Shown here one piece after another: positions 22,136 to 31,075 of a DNA stretch of 64,000 bases (position 1 is the first letter of the stretch; each line of letters starts with the position of its first letter). Where the stretch lies: the NCBI RefSeq assembly GCF_014931395.1, contig NZ_CP063120.1, forward strand, positions 541,501-605,500, read 5' to 3'. This DNA is from Haemophilus parainfluenzae (GTDB lineage: Bacteria; Pseudomonadota; Gammaproteobacteria; Enterobacterales; Pasteurellaceae). The position numbers and the translations under genes are program-made. Under the pieces are notes generated by a model that was given only the letters and a program-made list of their open reading frames with translations, had not been told where the DNA came from and made no database searches.

Positions 22136-24154
22136 ATGGCAGAAACACAAAAACAACCAAGTGTTATCCGTTTTGAACAAGAAGTTGCGGCAAAAAATTA
22201 TGAAGCAGCTTGCGTAGAATTGCTCGATATTTTAAGCAAAATTGATACTAATTTTGGTGGCGTTGAAGGCATTGAAATTGATTATCCTAGCCAATTAAAT
22301 GATGAATTAGTACAAGATAAAATTAAGCATTTTTGTACCCGTGTAGCGGTAGCAATGAGCGAGCTATTTTCTGATCCTAAATTAGATATTTCTGAAGGCG
22401 GGGCACAACGTTTCTTTACCTTACAACGTTGGATTAATATGATTTTTGCATCATCACCTTTTGTGAATGCGGACCATGTGTTGCAAACTTATAACCGCAA
22501 TCCAGATAAAACTAATTTATCTGATTTCCATTTAGATAATGCAAGATCATCATTAATTAAATTCTGTATTTTGTACTTGCCGGAATCAAATATAAACGTG
22601 AATCTGGATGCTTTATGGAATTTAGATCCAGAATTATGTGCATCGCTTTGTTTTGCATTGCAATCACCCCGTTTTATCGGTACTGATCAATCGTTCTCTA
22701 AGCGTGGTACGCTTTTACAATGGTTCCCTGAAAAATTAGCGACAATTGAAAACTTAAATAATGTACCGAGTGCAATTTCACACGATGTGTATATGCATTG
22801 CAGCTACGATATTGCTGAAAATAAACATTGGGTGAAAAAAGCATTAAACCAAGTTATTCGTCGTCATTTATTGGAAGGTGGATGGACAGATCGCGATGTC
22901 ACTAAATTAGGTGAGCGTAATGGCAAACCCGTCATGGTGGTGTTATTGGAGCATTTCCATTCATCTCATTCAATTTACCGTACGCATTCCACTTCAATGA
23001 TAGCTGCTCGCGAACGTTTCTATTTAATTGGTGTAGGTAATGATGCTGTAGATGAAGCAGGTAAAGCTGTATTTGATGAATTTCATGTATTAGAAGGCAA
23101 TAATGTTGTTTTTAAATTAGATCATTTAAAAGCGATTTGTGAGAAAAATGGCGCAGCGGTTTTTTATATGCCGAGTATTGGGATGGATTTAACGGCTATT
23201 TTTGCAAGCAATATTCGCCTTGCACCGGTTCAAGTGATTGCTTTAGGTCACCCTGCTACGACACATTCTGATTTTATTGAATATGTCATTGTAGAAGATG
23301 ACTACGTTGGTTCTGAAAAATGCTTCAGTGAGCAATTATTGCGTTTACCAAAAGATGCTCTCCCTTATGTACCTTCAGCGCTTGCACCGCAACACGTAGA
23401 ATATCGCTTACGTGAAAATCCTGAAGTGGTGAATATTGGTATTGCTTCTACCACAATGAAGCTTAACCCATATTTCTTAGCAGCATTAAAGGCTATTCGT
23501 GATCGTGCGAATGTTAAGGTTCATTTCCACTTTGCTTTAGGTCAATCCAGTGGTGTGACACATCCTTATGTTGAGCGTTTTATTAAGTCTTATTTAGGCA
23601 ATGATGCGACAGCTCATCCACATGCACCTTATGATCAATATCTTCGTATTTTGCATAACTGCGATATGATGGTAAATCCATTCCCATTCGGTAATACTAA
23701 TGGCATTATTGATATGGTGACATTAGGTTTAGTGGGGGTATGTAAAACGGGTGCAGAAGTGCATGAACATATTGATGAAGGATTATTCAAACGTTTAGGT
23801 TTACCGGAATGGTTAATTGCAAATACGGTAGATGAATATGTTGAACGTGCAATTCGTTTAGCAGAAAACCATCAAGAACGTTTAGAACTTCGCCGTCATA
23901 TCATTGAAAATAATGGCTTACAAACCTTATTTACAGGCGATCCAAGCCCAATGGGTAAAGTGTTACTTGAAAAATTTGAGGAATGGAAAGCAGCAAATTT
24001 AGCTGAAAAGCCAAAGAAAAAAGCGACTAAATCCGCAACGACAAAAGAGAAGACTACAAAGTCTACCACGACAAAGAAAAGTGCGGTCAAATCTGAAGGT
24101 AAATCTGAGCCGAAAAAAACGGTAAAGAAAACCACGAAAAAAGCAGATAAATAA
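22136..24154 (+). CDS. ngt: Cytoplasmic N-glycosyltransferase, HMW1C/NGT type (GT41)
   Basis: Transfers glucose (or galactose) from UDP-sugar to asparagine in N-X-S/T sequons of proteins, in the cytoplasm, without lipid carrier. 672 residues. Residues 1-~620 align strongly with A. pleuropneumoniae NGT: ILYLPESN, CFALQSPRF, PSAISHDVYMHCSYD, VLLEHFHS-HSIYRTHSTSM, ALGHPATTHSDFIEYVIVEDDYVGSE, PFPFGNTNGIIDMVTLGLVGVCKTGAEVHEH. Known targets in relatives are autotransporter or two-partner adhesins. After about residue 622 comes a ~50-residue Lys/Thr/Ser-rich tail (KPKKKATKSATTK to the end) that the A. pleuropneumoniae protein lacks; an uptake signal core at 24079-24087 codes for its KSAVK. Downstream is a terminator, not the agt (polyglucose extension) gene. 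Confidence 0.93.
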   Translation: MAETQKQPSVIRFEQEVAAKNYEAACVELLDILSKIDTNFGGVEGIEIDYPSQLNDELVQDKIKHFCTRVAVAMSELFSDPKLDISEGGAQRFFTLQRWINMIFASSPFVNADHVLQTYNRNPDKTNLSDFHLDNARSSLIKFCILYLPESNINVNLDALWNLDPELCASLCFALQSPRFIGTDQSFSKRGTLLQWFPEKLATIENLNNVPSAISHDVYMHCSYDIAENKHWVKKALNQVIRRHLLEGGWTDRDVTKLGERNGKPVMVVLLEHFHSSHSIYRTHSTSMIAARERFYLIGVGNDAVDEAGKAVFDEFHVLEGNNVVFKLDHLKAICEKNGAAVFYMPSIGMDLTAIFASNIRLAPVQVIALGHPATTHSDFIEYVIVEDDYVGSEKCFSEQLLRLPKDALPYVPSALAPQHVEYRLRENPEVVNIGIASTTMKLNPYFLAALKAIRDRANVKVHFHFALGQSSGVTHPYVERFIKSYLGNDATAHPHAPYDQYLRILHNCDMMVNPFPFGNTNGIIDMVTLGLVGVCKTGAEVHEHIDEGLFKRLGLPEWLIANTVDEYVERAIRLAENHQERLELRRHIIENNGLQTLFTGDPSPMGKVLLEKFEEWKAANLAEKPKKKATKSATTKEKTTKSTTTKKSAVKSEGKSEPKKTVKKTTKKADK

Positions 24155-24160
24155 TCAATA

Positions 24161-24183
24161 AATCCCCGAAAGGGGATTTTTTA
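24161..24183 (+). terminator. Rho-independent terminator after the N-glycosyltransferase
   Basis: AATCCCC-GAAA-GGGGATT, a 7-bp GC-rich stem with a stable GAAA tetraloop, followed by TTTTT. Closes the rimO-ngt unit. Confidence 0.9.
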
Positions 24184-24292
24184 TTGAGAAAAATTAAACA
24201 AAGCCTCATTTTTTCTAAAAAAGCTTGATTTTGTGGCGTAAAGCCTGTAATTAATAGACCCATTCAACACAACATAAAATAAGGAAAAACTC

Positions 24293-25408
24293 ATGAAAAA
24301 CGTCGGTTTTATCGGTTGGCGCGGAATGGTCGGTTCCGTATTAATGGATCGTATGGTGCAAGAGCAAGATTTTGCCAATATTAATTCTGTTTTCTTCACC
24401 ACTTCTCAAGCAGGTCAAAAAGCCCCTGTATTTGCAGGTAAAGAAGCGGGTGAACTTAAAAGTGCATTCGACATTGAAGAACTTAAAAAATTAGACATTA
24501 TCGTGACCTGTCAAGGTGGCGACTATACCAATGAAGTTTATCCAAAATTAAAAGCAACAGGTTGGGACGGATATTGGGTTGATGCCGCTTCTGCACTACG
24601 TATGAAAGATGATGCTATTATCGTGCTTGATCCAGTAAATCAACACGTAATTTCTGAAGGCTTGAAAAAAGGCATTAAAACTTTCGTGGGTGGTAACTGT
24701 ACCGTGAGCTTAATGTTAATGGCTATCGGTGGTTTATTTGAAAAAGATTTAGTGGAATGGGTATCTGTCGCAACTTACCAAGCGGCTTCAGGTGCAGGCG
24801 CAAAAAATATGCGTGAATTGATTTCACAAATGGGCTTATTAGAACAAGCGGTTTCAAGTGAATTAAAAGACCCTGCTTCATCTATTTTAGATATTGAACG
24901 TAAAGTGACTGCAGAAATGCGTTCTGATAGCTTCCCAACGGATAACTTCGGTGCAGCATTAGGTGGTAGCTTAATCCCTTGGATTGACAAACTTCTTCCA
25001 GAAACCGGACAAACTAAAGAAGAATGGAAAGGTTATGCAGAAACTAACAAAATCTTAGGTTTAAGCGACAATCCAATTCCAGTAGATGGTTTATGCGTAC
25101 GTATCGGTGCATTACGTTGCCACAGCCAAGCGTTCACTATCAAACTGAAAAAAGACTTACCGTTAGAAGAAATCGAACAAATTTTAGCGTCTCACAATGA
25201 ATGGGTGAAAGTAATTCCAAACGACAAAGAAACCACATTACGTGAATTAACCCCAGCTAAAGTAACAGGTACATTAAGCGTACCAGTTGGTCGTTTACGT
25301 AAATTGGCAATGGGTCCAGAATACTTAGCGGCATTCACTGTAGGTGACCAATTATTATGGGGTGCTGCAGAGCCAGTTCGCCGTATCTTAAAACAATTGG
25401 TGGTGTAA
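24293..25408 (+). CDS. asd: Aspartate-semialdehyde dehydrogenase
   Basis: Reduces beta-aspartyl phosphate to aspartate semialdehyde, feeding lysine, diaminopimelate, methionine and threonine synthesis; essential for cell wall. 371 residues. NADP-binding N-terminus [21 protein letters not shown]; catalytic cysteine in [12 protein letters not shown] (about C136); active-site histidine in [17 protein letters not shown]. Gram-negative type, as in Haemophilus influenzae. AAGGAAAAACTC gives the ribosome site. The ~110-nt upstream region showed no lysine riboswitch. Confidence 0.98.
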   Translation: MKNVGFIGWRGMVGSVLMDRMVQEQDFANINSVFFTTSQAGQKAPVFAGKEAGELKSAFDIEELKKLDIIVTCQGGDYTNEVYPKLKATGWDGYWVDAASALRMKDDAIIVLDPVNQHVISEGLKKGIKTFVGGNCTVSLMLMAIGGLFEKDLVEWVSVATYQAASGAGAKNMRELISQMGLLEQAVSSELKDPASSILDIERKVTAEMRSDSFPTDNFGAALGGSLIPWIDKLLPETGQTKEEWKGYAETNKILGLSDNPIPVDGLCVRIGALRCHSQAFTIKLKKDLPLEEIEQILASHNEWVKVIPNDKETTLRELTPAKVTGTLSVPVGRLRKLAMGPEYLAAFTVGDQLLWGAAEPVRRILKQLVV

Positions 25409-25424
25409 GTTTTACTTTCACTAC

Positions 25425-25451
25425 AAAGGGCGTATTTACTACGCCCTTTTC
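25425..25451 (+). terminator. Rho-independent terminator after asd
   Basis: AAAGGGCGTA/TACGCCCTTT makes a 10-bp stem with a 5-nt loop (TTTAC), ending in TTTT. Confidence 0.85.
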
Positions 25452-25469
25452 ATTACTACAAAAGATAAT

Positions 25470-25898
25470 ATGCTACGATCTATCTTTGTTTTTATTACAA
25501 TTTCTTTAATGACATTTGTTTTGCAATATTGGTTTGTTTCACGCCTTGGTTATCCTGAAACCTTTGTAACAACATGCCAAAATTACACGGGTGAGTTTTT
25601 GTATGAAGCGCGTTGTGAATATACCTTTAATATATTATTTACAACGATAATTGTTGCATTTTTAGCATTGTTTCCTTTTATTATTTCTCAGAAATTATCT
25701 TGCTTTATTATCGGTTGTTTATGGCTAGGGCTTTTATGGTTATTGGGTTCAGTTTTTATTACCTTTGATAGTACTGATTTAGGAAATACACTTGAGATTT
25801 CAAGCTTATTTCACTATGCTTGGGTTGAATTAAAAATACCTTATATCGTCATATCTGTTATCTCTATCCCTACACTATTTTTTGTTAAAAAATTATGA
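25470..25898 (+). CDS. Small four-helix membrane protein, unknown function
   Basis: 142 residues with four predicted membrane helices (about 4-24, 52-70, 76-98 and 120-138), one pair of cysteines between helices 1 and 2 (TTCQNYTGEFLYEARCEY), and a charged C-terminal KK. No family recognised. The stop overlaps the pldB start in ATGA, so the two are translationally coupled; a role in lipid or envelope metabolism is a guess from that alone. Confidence 0.7.
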   Translation: MLRSIFVFITISLMTFVLQYWFVSRLGYPETFVTTCQNYTGEFLYEARCEYTFNILFTTIIVAFLALFPFIISQKLSCFIIGCLWLGLLWLLGSVFITFDSTDLGNTLEISSLFHYAWVELKIPYIVISVISIPTLFFVKKL

Positions 25899-26830
25899 TC
25901 AGAGAACCTCATTTTCATCAATTTGCTCTTGCGGAGTTATTGCCTTTTTTTGAGCAATTTCCTACGCAATATCTTTCTGGCGAACGAAATATCAAATTGG
26001 CTTATCGTCATTTGGTTCAGCCTGAAAGTGCGGTCAGAAAATTGATGATTTTGGTGAATGGTCGAGCAGAAAATATGCTCAAATGGACTGAGTTGGCTTA
26101 TGACTTTTACCAACAAGGTTATGATGTTTTGCTTTTCGATCATCGAGGACAAGGCTATTCACAGCGTATTATTCCTCAAAAAGGGCATTTAGATGAGTTT
26201 CGTTTTTATACCGATGATATGGCAAAAATCATTGAAAAAACGACCGCACTTTGTGCTTATCAAGCGCAATATATTCTCGCCCACTCCCTCGGCGCGTTAA
26301 TTTCCACCTATTATCTGGCCAATTACGATCACCATATTAAAAAGGCAGTGCTTTCTTCACCTTTCTTTGGCGTTCCAATGAAACATCCATTACGAGATGA
26401 ACTCATCATTGCAATGATGATGGCATTTGGTCAAGGGCATCGTTATGTTTTCGGCAAAGGACATTACAAACCAGCAGATTTAAATCTTAATGAACTCAGC
26501 CATTCTAAAACGCGAATGAAATGGATGAACCGAGTTAATCGAAAACGCGCTGCTATTCACTTAGGCGGCCCGACTTTCCGTTGGGTACATTTGTGTTTAA
26601 ATGCAATCAAAGCGCTCCCTAAAATTATTCCAAGAGTGGAAACACCTGTGCTTATCCTACAAGCGGAAAAGGAAAAGATTGTAGATAATAAAAATCTTGA
26701 AAAATTGACCGCACTTTTTCCGCATGCAGAATCCATGCTTGTACCTCAAGCAAAACATGAAATCCTTTTTGAAAAAGATAAGGTGAGAAAAGCCGTGCTT
26801 GAACGCGTGAATCAATTTCTTCATTCTTAA
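25895..26830 (+). CDS. pldB: Lysophospholipase L2 (alpha/beta hydrolase)
   Basis: Monoacyl-phospholipid hydrolase/acyltransferase at the inner membrane. 311 residues, alpha/beta hydrolase fold. The oxyanion region is ILVNGRAENMLKW (about 50-62), DHRGQGYSQR follows (about 85-94) as in PldB, and the nucleophile elbow is AHSLG (Ser about 131), with Ala in the first Gly position. Late catalytic Asp and His are likely in ILQAEKEKIVDN and PQAKHEIL. Overlaps the upstream membrane-protein gene by 4 nt. Three uptake signal cores lie inside (26026, 26243, 26709). Confidence 0.88.
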   Translation: MIREPHFHQFALAELLPFFEQFPTQYLSGERNIKLAYRHLVQPESAVRKLMILVNGRAENMLKWTELAYDFYQQGYDVLLFDHRGQGYSQRIIPQKGHLDEFRFYTDDMAKIIEKTTALCAYQAQYILAHSLGALISTYYLANYDHHIKKAVLSSPFFGVPMKHPLRDELIIAMMMAFGQGHRYVFGKGHYKPADLNLNELSHSKTRMKWMNRVNRKRAAIHLGGPTFRWVHLCLNAIKALPKIIPRVETPVLILQAEKEKIVDNKNLEKLTALFPHAESMLVPQAKHEILFEKDKVRKAVLERVNQFLHS

Positions 26831-26901
26831 AGTTGTTTTTTAATCTGCATCAAGTTTTCATCAAATTTTATTAAAAACATCGCTTAAATCTTTACTCGTA
26901 C

Positions 26902-26934
26902 TAAATAAGTGGTATCTTTATAACCGCTTATTTA
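26902..26934 (+). promoter_or_regulatory. Strong hairpin in the leader of the anion transporter gene
   Basis: TAAATAAGTGGT pairs with ACCGCTTATTTA (12 bp, one G-U) over a 9-nt loop, about 65 nt before the transporter start. It has no T-run, so it is unlikely to be a plain terminator for pldB; it could be a regulator-binding palindrome or a leader structure. A second short inverted pair (TCACG/CGTGA) lies at about 26946-26964. Confidence 0.4.
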
Positions 26935-27000
26935 ATCGATTGCGTCACGGTCGTTATACGTGATGAATTATTTTTTGTTCATTTATCTAGGAGTTATCCT

Positions 27001-28455
27001 ATGGAAAGTAAGATTCCAGCAGTAGAAGTCAAACTTGGCTTTAAATGGCAGGGGCTGCTGATTGCCGTCATCATTGGTTTAGGGATTTGGTTAATCCCAA
27101 CACCAGAAGGTTTGTCCGCAAAAGCCTGGGGAATGCTGGCACTGTTTGTCGCAACCATTGTGGCTATTATCGCGAAAGCCATGCCTATGGGTGCTGCAAC
27201 CTTGGTGGCATTGGTGATCAGCGGATTAACTGGGCTTACACCGATTTCACCAAAACAAGGTGATGTTGGTATGTTATCTGGCTTTGCGAACGGCACCATT
27301 TGGTTGATTGCTATTGCCATGTTTTTATCTCGTGCGGTGATTAAAACCGGTTTAGGTAAACGTATCGCGCTGTACTTCGTTGGTCGTTTTGGTAAAAAAA
27401 TGATGGGCGTGGCTTATGGTATGGCGTTGGCTGATGTTGTTATCGGTCCAGGGATTCCTTCGGCTTCTGCGCGTGGGGGCGGTATTATGTACCCAATTAT
27501 GCAATCTATTGCTGATGCGTATGAGTCCAAACCAGGTCCAACCGCTCGTCGTGCGGGTGCATTCTTAGCGATTGCGGTCTCTCAAATCGATACGATTATT
27601 TGTACCATGTTCTTAACCGCCATGGCGGGTAACCCGTTAATTGCAGAGCTTGCGAAAAGCCAAGGTGTAGAAATCACTTGGATGACATGGTTCTTAGGGG
27701 CAATCGTACCAGGTATTGTGAGCTTAATCGTCTTACCTTATTTCGTGTATTTAATTTATCCGCCAGAATTAAAAGATACGCCTAAAATGGCGGAAATGGC
27801 ACGTGAAGAATTAAAAAGCATGGGTCCAATGAGCAAAGCAGAATGGATTCTTGCCCTAGACTTTATCCTTCTTTTATTCCTTTGGACGGTGGGTGATTTA
27901 GTCTTCCATATCCCTGCAACAATTTCAGCGTTTATCGGTTTAGTGATTTTATTATTAACCAATATTATGAGCTGGAAAAATATCGTGGCAGAAACCACCG
28001 CATGGGATACGATGTTCTGGTTTGCGGTATTGGTGATGATGGCAAATGCACTCAATAAATACGGCGCAATAACTTGGATTTCCACCCACATTTCCTCATC
28101 TGTAGGCGGTTTCAGTTGGCCAGTTGCCTTTACTATTTTAGTGTTGGTGTATTTCTATACCCGCTATTTCTTTGCTTCAGCCATGGCGCATATTTCTGCA
28201 ATGTATCTCGCTTTCGTGGCAGCGGCTATCGCTGTGGGTACACCACCAATCATTGCTGCAATTGGTTTAGGTTACACCTCAACATTATCCATGAGTTTAA
28301 CACAATATGCTGGTGGTCCTGGTCCTGCTTTATACGGCTCAGGTTATAACTCAACCGGTCAATGGTGGGGCGTGAGCTTTATTGTTTCCATCCTTTCATT
28401 AGTGATTTGGTTTGGTGTGGGTGGATTATGGATGAAACTACTTGGCTGGTGGTAA
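27001..28455 (+). CDS. DASS-family anion (dicarboxylate/tricarboxylate) transporter
   Basis: 484-residue inner-membrane carrier of the divalent anion:sodium symporter family (SLC13/CitT-type). About 12 hydrophobic segments. Family signatures are ALADVVIGPGIPSASARGGGIMYPI (near residue 140), AISQIDTIIC-like VSQIDTIICTMFLTAM, and the second-repeat motif SMSLTQYAGGPGPALYGSGY near residue 430. Closest in general form to proteobacterial CitT/TtdT/YbhI permeases; the substrate (citrate, tartrate, malate, succinate) cannot be told. Ribosome site TAGGAGTTATCCT. Stands alone, followed by an uptake-sequence terminator. Confidence 0.9.
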   Translation: MESKIPAVEVKLGFKWQGLLIAVIIGLGIWLIPTPEGLSAKAWGMLALFVATIVAIIAKAMPMGAATLVALVISGLTGLTPISPKQGDVGMLSGFANGTIWLIAIAMFLSRAVIKTGLGKRIALYFVGRFGKKMMGVAYGMALADVVIGPGIPSASARGGGIMYPIMQSIADAYESKPGPTARRAGAFLAIAVSQIDTIICTMFLTAMAGNPLIAELAKSQGVEITWMTWFLGAIVPGIVSLIVLPYFVYLIYPPELKDTPKMAEMAREELKSMGPMSKAEWILALDFILLLFLWTVGDLVFHIPATISAFIGLVILLLTNIMSWKNIVAETTAWDTMFWFAVLVMMANALNKYGAITWISTHISSSVGGFSWPVAFTILVLVYFYTRYFFASAMAHISAMYLAFVAAAIAVGTPPIIAAIGLGYTSTLSMSLTQYAGGPGPALYGSGYNSTGQWWGVSFIVSILSLVIWFGVGGLWMKLLGWW

Positions 28456-28480
28456 TCCTTATTAATTCATAAAAATCCCT

Positions 28481-28527
28481 AAAAAACGACCGCACTTTGA
28501 TTTGAATCTCAAAAGTGCGGTTGTTTT
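28481..28527 (+). terminator. Uptake-sequence hairpin terminator; left copy of a 41-bp direct repeat
   Basis: Inverted uptake cores (ACCGCACTT and AAGTGCGGT) form a stem followed by TTGTTTT. The 41 bp from 28481 to 28521 recur with a single mismatch at 45511-45551, in the same orientation. Confidence 0.85.
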
Positions 28528-28566
28528 ATATGAGTTTTTGGCTCTTTTATAAAAGATTTAATACTT

Positions 28567-29001
28567 ATGGAAATTTTAGTTTTATTTGTTGTTCTTATAC
28601 TTTTGTCTTCTTTTACTGTCATTCCATTTATACGTTTTCTACAAACTAGAGGGAATCAAGAATTTGAAGGTGAAAAACTCATTCCTTTTAGTTGTGGGAA
28701 AATATTTAGCGCTGAGCGTTATTATTTCAATTCCAAAGGTATTTTTGTCTTTAGCGCAAGAACACTACTTCATCACTACCAATTTGAAGATTTATTGGCT
28801 TTAGATAAGAGTGGTCTTTCTGTCAATTATCAGAAATATTGGTTTATGCTCATTAAAACACCTGAAGGAAAACGACTTTATCGGTTTGTGCCAAAGGATA
28901 CGATTTTTAATAATAACTTCACCCAGTTTTATCAGTTCTTAAAACAAAATTACCCACAACCAGTTAAAGGTAAGTGGTATAAGTGGTTTCCTGGGATTTA
29001 A
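28567..29001 (+). CDS. Hypothetical single-pass membrane protein
   Basis: 144 residues. One N-terminal membrane helix (about 2-24, EILVLFVVLILLSSFTVIPFI) then a soluble, aromatic-rich domain (FEDLLALDKSGLSVNYQKYWFMLIKTPEGKRLYRFVP) that looks like a PH-like or YcxB-type beta fold, which I infer only from the residue pattern. No family recognised. It begins the accessory block, directly after the left 41-bp repeat; no link with the Rhs genes is visible and it is on the opposite strand. Confidence 0.6.
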   Translation: MEILVLFVVLILLSSFTVIPFIRFLQTRGNQEFEGEKLIPFSCGKIFSAERYYFNSKGIFVFSARTLLHHYQFEDLLALDKSGLSVNYQKYWFMLIKTPEGKRLYRFVPKDTIFNNNFTQFYQFLKQNYPQPVKGKWYKWFPGI

Positions 29002-29092
29002 CTTATTGATTATTCAAAGCAATGATTGACTAGAATAATGACATATGTTGGAAACTTGCACCATTATGTGGATTCAACCAACAAGATATTTA

Positions 29093-29413
29093 TTAAAGTA
29101 TAGAACGAAAAATGTATTCTAGAGTAACTTTTTCATCTGTGTCGCAATCGACTAAATAGTAATTATATTTACTTAAAATTGATTTTATTGCAGAAAAAAT
29201 ATTCTTAGAAAAACAATTTATAGCAACGAAAATAGATTTCTCTTCATCTGTATAAAATCTTATATCGTATGGAATATTATGTTCTGATTCATGGTCTATC
29301 CAATCAATATAATCTTTTGTAGTAGATGTACATAATTGACTAGCTCTTAAATCTGTTGAAATTAAACTGGTAGATTCTTTTGAATCTAAATTTATAATGT
29401 ATTCGAAGCTCAT
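29093..29413 (-). CDS. Small protein at the end of the Rhs array, candidate orphan immunity protein
   Basis: 106 residues from ATG at 29413; a GTG five codons earlier is possible. No recognised family: acidic, with FEYIINLDSKESTSLIS at the N-terminus and LVDCDTDEKVTLEYIFRSIL at the C-terminus. It is the last minus-strand gene of the array and is preceded by a copy of the spacer that otherwise separates cassettes, so it may be the immunity gene of a tip that has since been deleted. That role is inference from position. Confidence 0.5.
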   Translation of the reverse strand: MSFEYIINLDSKESTSLISTDLRASQLCTSTTKDYIDWIDHESEHNIPYDIRFYTDEEKSIFVAINCFSKNIFSAIKSILSKYNYYLVDCDTDEKVTLEYIFRSIL

Positions 29414-29519
29414 TTCACTAAAAAACACTTAGAATTTTGACCGCACTTTTGTTTGACATTCTTTACTTTTTAAAGAACTAAAATAGGTTCGTGTGTGGGA
29501 ACACGCGTTATTAGAAAGC
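29404..29519. repeat. Cassette spacer repeat, copy D
   Basis: Matches the other spacers in the segment CACTTAGAATTTTGACCGCACTTTTGT and the following ATTCTTTACTTTTTAAAGAA, including a reverse uptake signal core at about 29440. This copy is cut short on its left, where the partner forward core is missing. Confidence 0.7.
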
Positions 29520-29960
29520 CTATAATTGATTTATAATTGAGTATAATGCTCCAAAACCATGAATTAATTGTTTATTATATTTTTTTCTATCTTCATTTGA
29601 GATTACACCAAGATTAGTATCTAGTTTCCATAAGCTATTTCCAATTAATCTTAATGTAAGATCTTTTTCGGCTTCTGTAACAGGTTGATTTCCCACAATT
29701 TCCCAATACCCATTCTTTAAAAACTGATTTCCAGTATAGAATATTGTATTAGTAAATTTTATTTCATTAATACTATTAGGGTTAGGTATTTCGCTAAAGG
29801 TATCATGAGATATAATAACTCCTATCGCTTTTTTAGTTATTTTAGACAAGAACACGACTTTTCCTAACCTAATTTGGTTCTTTAGAGATAATGTTTCTTC
29901 ACCAATTGTTACATCTGAAAAGATGAAAACGTCACCTTCTACTATTTTTTTATTTGCCAT
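29520..29960 (-). CDS. Probable immunity protein for the fourth Rhs tip (GIY-YIG)
   Basis: 146 residues. Starts KKIVEGDVFIFSDVTIGEETLSLKNQIRLGKVVFLSK, a beta-rich N-terminus resembling Imm26-type immunity proteins, though I cannot confirm the family. It is a clear paralogue of the product of 31257-31691: the two share the GD-F-F pattern, RLGK, I-FI-S-DTF--IP, N-NEIKF, Y-TGN--LKN--W-I-G and the closing YKK/KYK residues. Lies 10 nt after the preceding tip, whose toxin is likewise a paralogue, so toxin and immunity have diverged together. Confidence 0.65.
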   Translation of the reverse strand: MANKKIVEGDVFIFSDVTIGEETLSLKNQIRLGKVVFLSKITKKAIGVIISHDTFSEIPNPNSINEIKFTNTIFYTGNQFLKNGYWEIVGNQPVTEAEKDLTLRLIGNSLWKLDTNLGVISNEDRKKYNKQLIHGFGALYSIINQL

Positions 29961-29970
29961 TTCATACTCC

Positions 29971-30966
29971 TTATAATCTATTTAATGCATCTTTTAATAT
30001 TTCTTTTCCCCAGCTTTTAGAGTCACCAGCAATATCATAAATTGGTGAATTCGGATTAGTTCTTGAATATGATTTTATTAATAACGCTGAATTAGCATTT
30101 GTACTCTTAGGACCGCCAAACATTCCCATAAGTTTTTGCTCTAAATACTTAGCCTCTGCCTTAGTTAAATTATTGTCAAAAATAATATCTTGAGTTAATC
30201 CCATTTTTTTAGGGTCTGTAGCATGTTTTGCACCTCGAGCATAAACATCACCTCTTCCTACGTATTTAATATTACCCGCTGTATCCCTTAATACATATAG
30301 TCCTTGCCCATTTAATTTGTCATAGTTAGCTCCAGTTCCCCCAGCTTTACGAGTTGAAGGTAGTCCTTTACACCTTGCCAACCCAAACGGATCTAACCAA
30401 TCCCAAGGATTATGCACATAAGCATAAGGCGCTTCACCGCCCGCTAACCCAATCGGGTCGGATTTTAGATAACATCCACTTTGTGGGTCGTAATATCTAA
30501 AACGGTTATAGGCTAATCCACTTTCTTGGTCAAAATATTGCCCGGCAAAGAGTAGGTTTGGGTTAAGCGGTTCGGCTTGTTTGCTTTCCCAACTTTCGAG
30601 CAACGGCAATCCCCATAAACTGCTAGGGGCTTTACGCCAAGTGCGTTTACCTTGAGGATTAAATAAAGCAAGTGGCTGACCGTTAGGCTGGCAGACTGCG
30701 TAGTTTGTGGTTTGCGTCCAGGTTTTGTGATGATTGCGTAGGTCGGTTTTAAAGTAACTGTCCTGTTGTGCAATCAGCTCCCAACCATTGAATACGTTAT
30801 GCCGTTGGCTTTCTAGTGTGTTATGGCGCTCAGTTTCTTGGTAAGCAACTTGGTCGCCATCCCACAAGTAAGCAGTTTTTATGTTTCGTTGCGGACAAGC
30901 TTTCTCAATGCGTCGACCAAGAGCATCATATTTATAATACCAAACTTCGCCCCATTCATTGGTCAA
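29971..30966 (-). CDS. Displaced Rhs tip 4: Rhs core fragment with GIY-YIG nuclease toxin
   Basis: The last ~190 residues of Rhs core (ending [14 protein letters not shown]) followed by a ~140-residue toxin domain. The toxin shows GIY-YIG nuclease features: [21 protein letters not shown], a conserved RGAKHAT arginine-histidine pair and [20 protein letters not shown] with the catalytic-type glutamate. No PAAR, signal or proper start: the only initiator is an internal TTG (MTNEW...), and the core homology continues upstream to about 31012 where it breaks. A decayed piece of core (NKINHQSNLNLIL) then precedes in-frame stops. Most likely an unexpressed cassette that can be exchanged into the complete Rhs gene. 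Confidence 0.8.
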   Translation of the reverse strand: MTNEWGEVWYYKYDALGRRIEKACPQRNIKTAYLWDGDQVAYQETERHNTLESQRHNVFNGWELIAQQDSYFKTDLRNHHKTWTQTTNYAVCQPNGQPLALFNPQGKRTWRKAPSSLWGLPLLESWESKQAEPLNPNLLFAGQYFDQESGLAYNRFRYYDPQSGCYLKSDPIGLAGGEAPYAYVHNPWDWLDPFGLARCKGLPSTRKAGGTGANYDKLNGQGLYVLRDTAGNIKYVGRGDVYARGAKHATDPKKMGLTQDIIFDNNLTKAEAKYLEQKLMGMFGGPKSTNANSALLIKSYSRTNPNSPIYDIAGDSKSWGKEILKDALNRL

Positions 30967-31075
30967 ACTTTCTAATTGATTATTGCCATTCCAACGATAA
31001 TAAAGGGTTTTAACTCACAATTACTGAGTGAGGATAAGATTAAGGTTGCTTTGGTGGTTGATTTTATTGCCGATT

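Noticed and set aside
24184..24292. Possible lysine riboswitch upstream of asd
   Set aside because: The leader is only about 110 nt and shows no fitting multi-helix structure or terminator.
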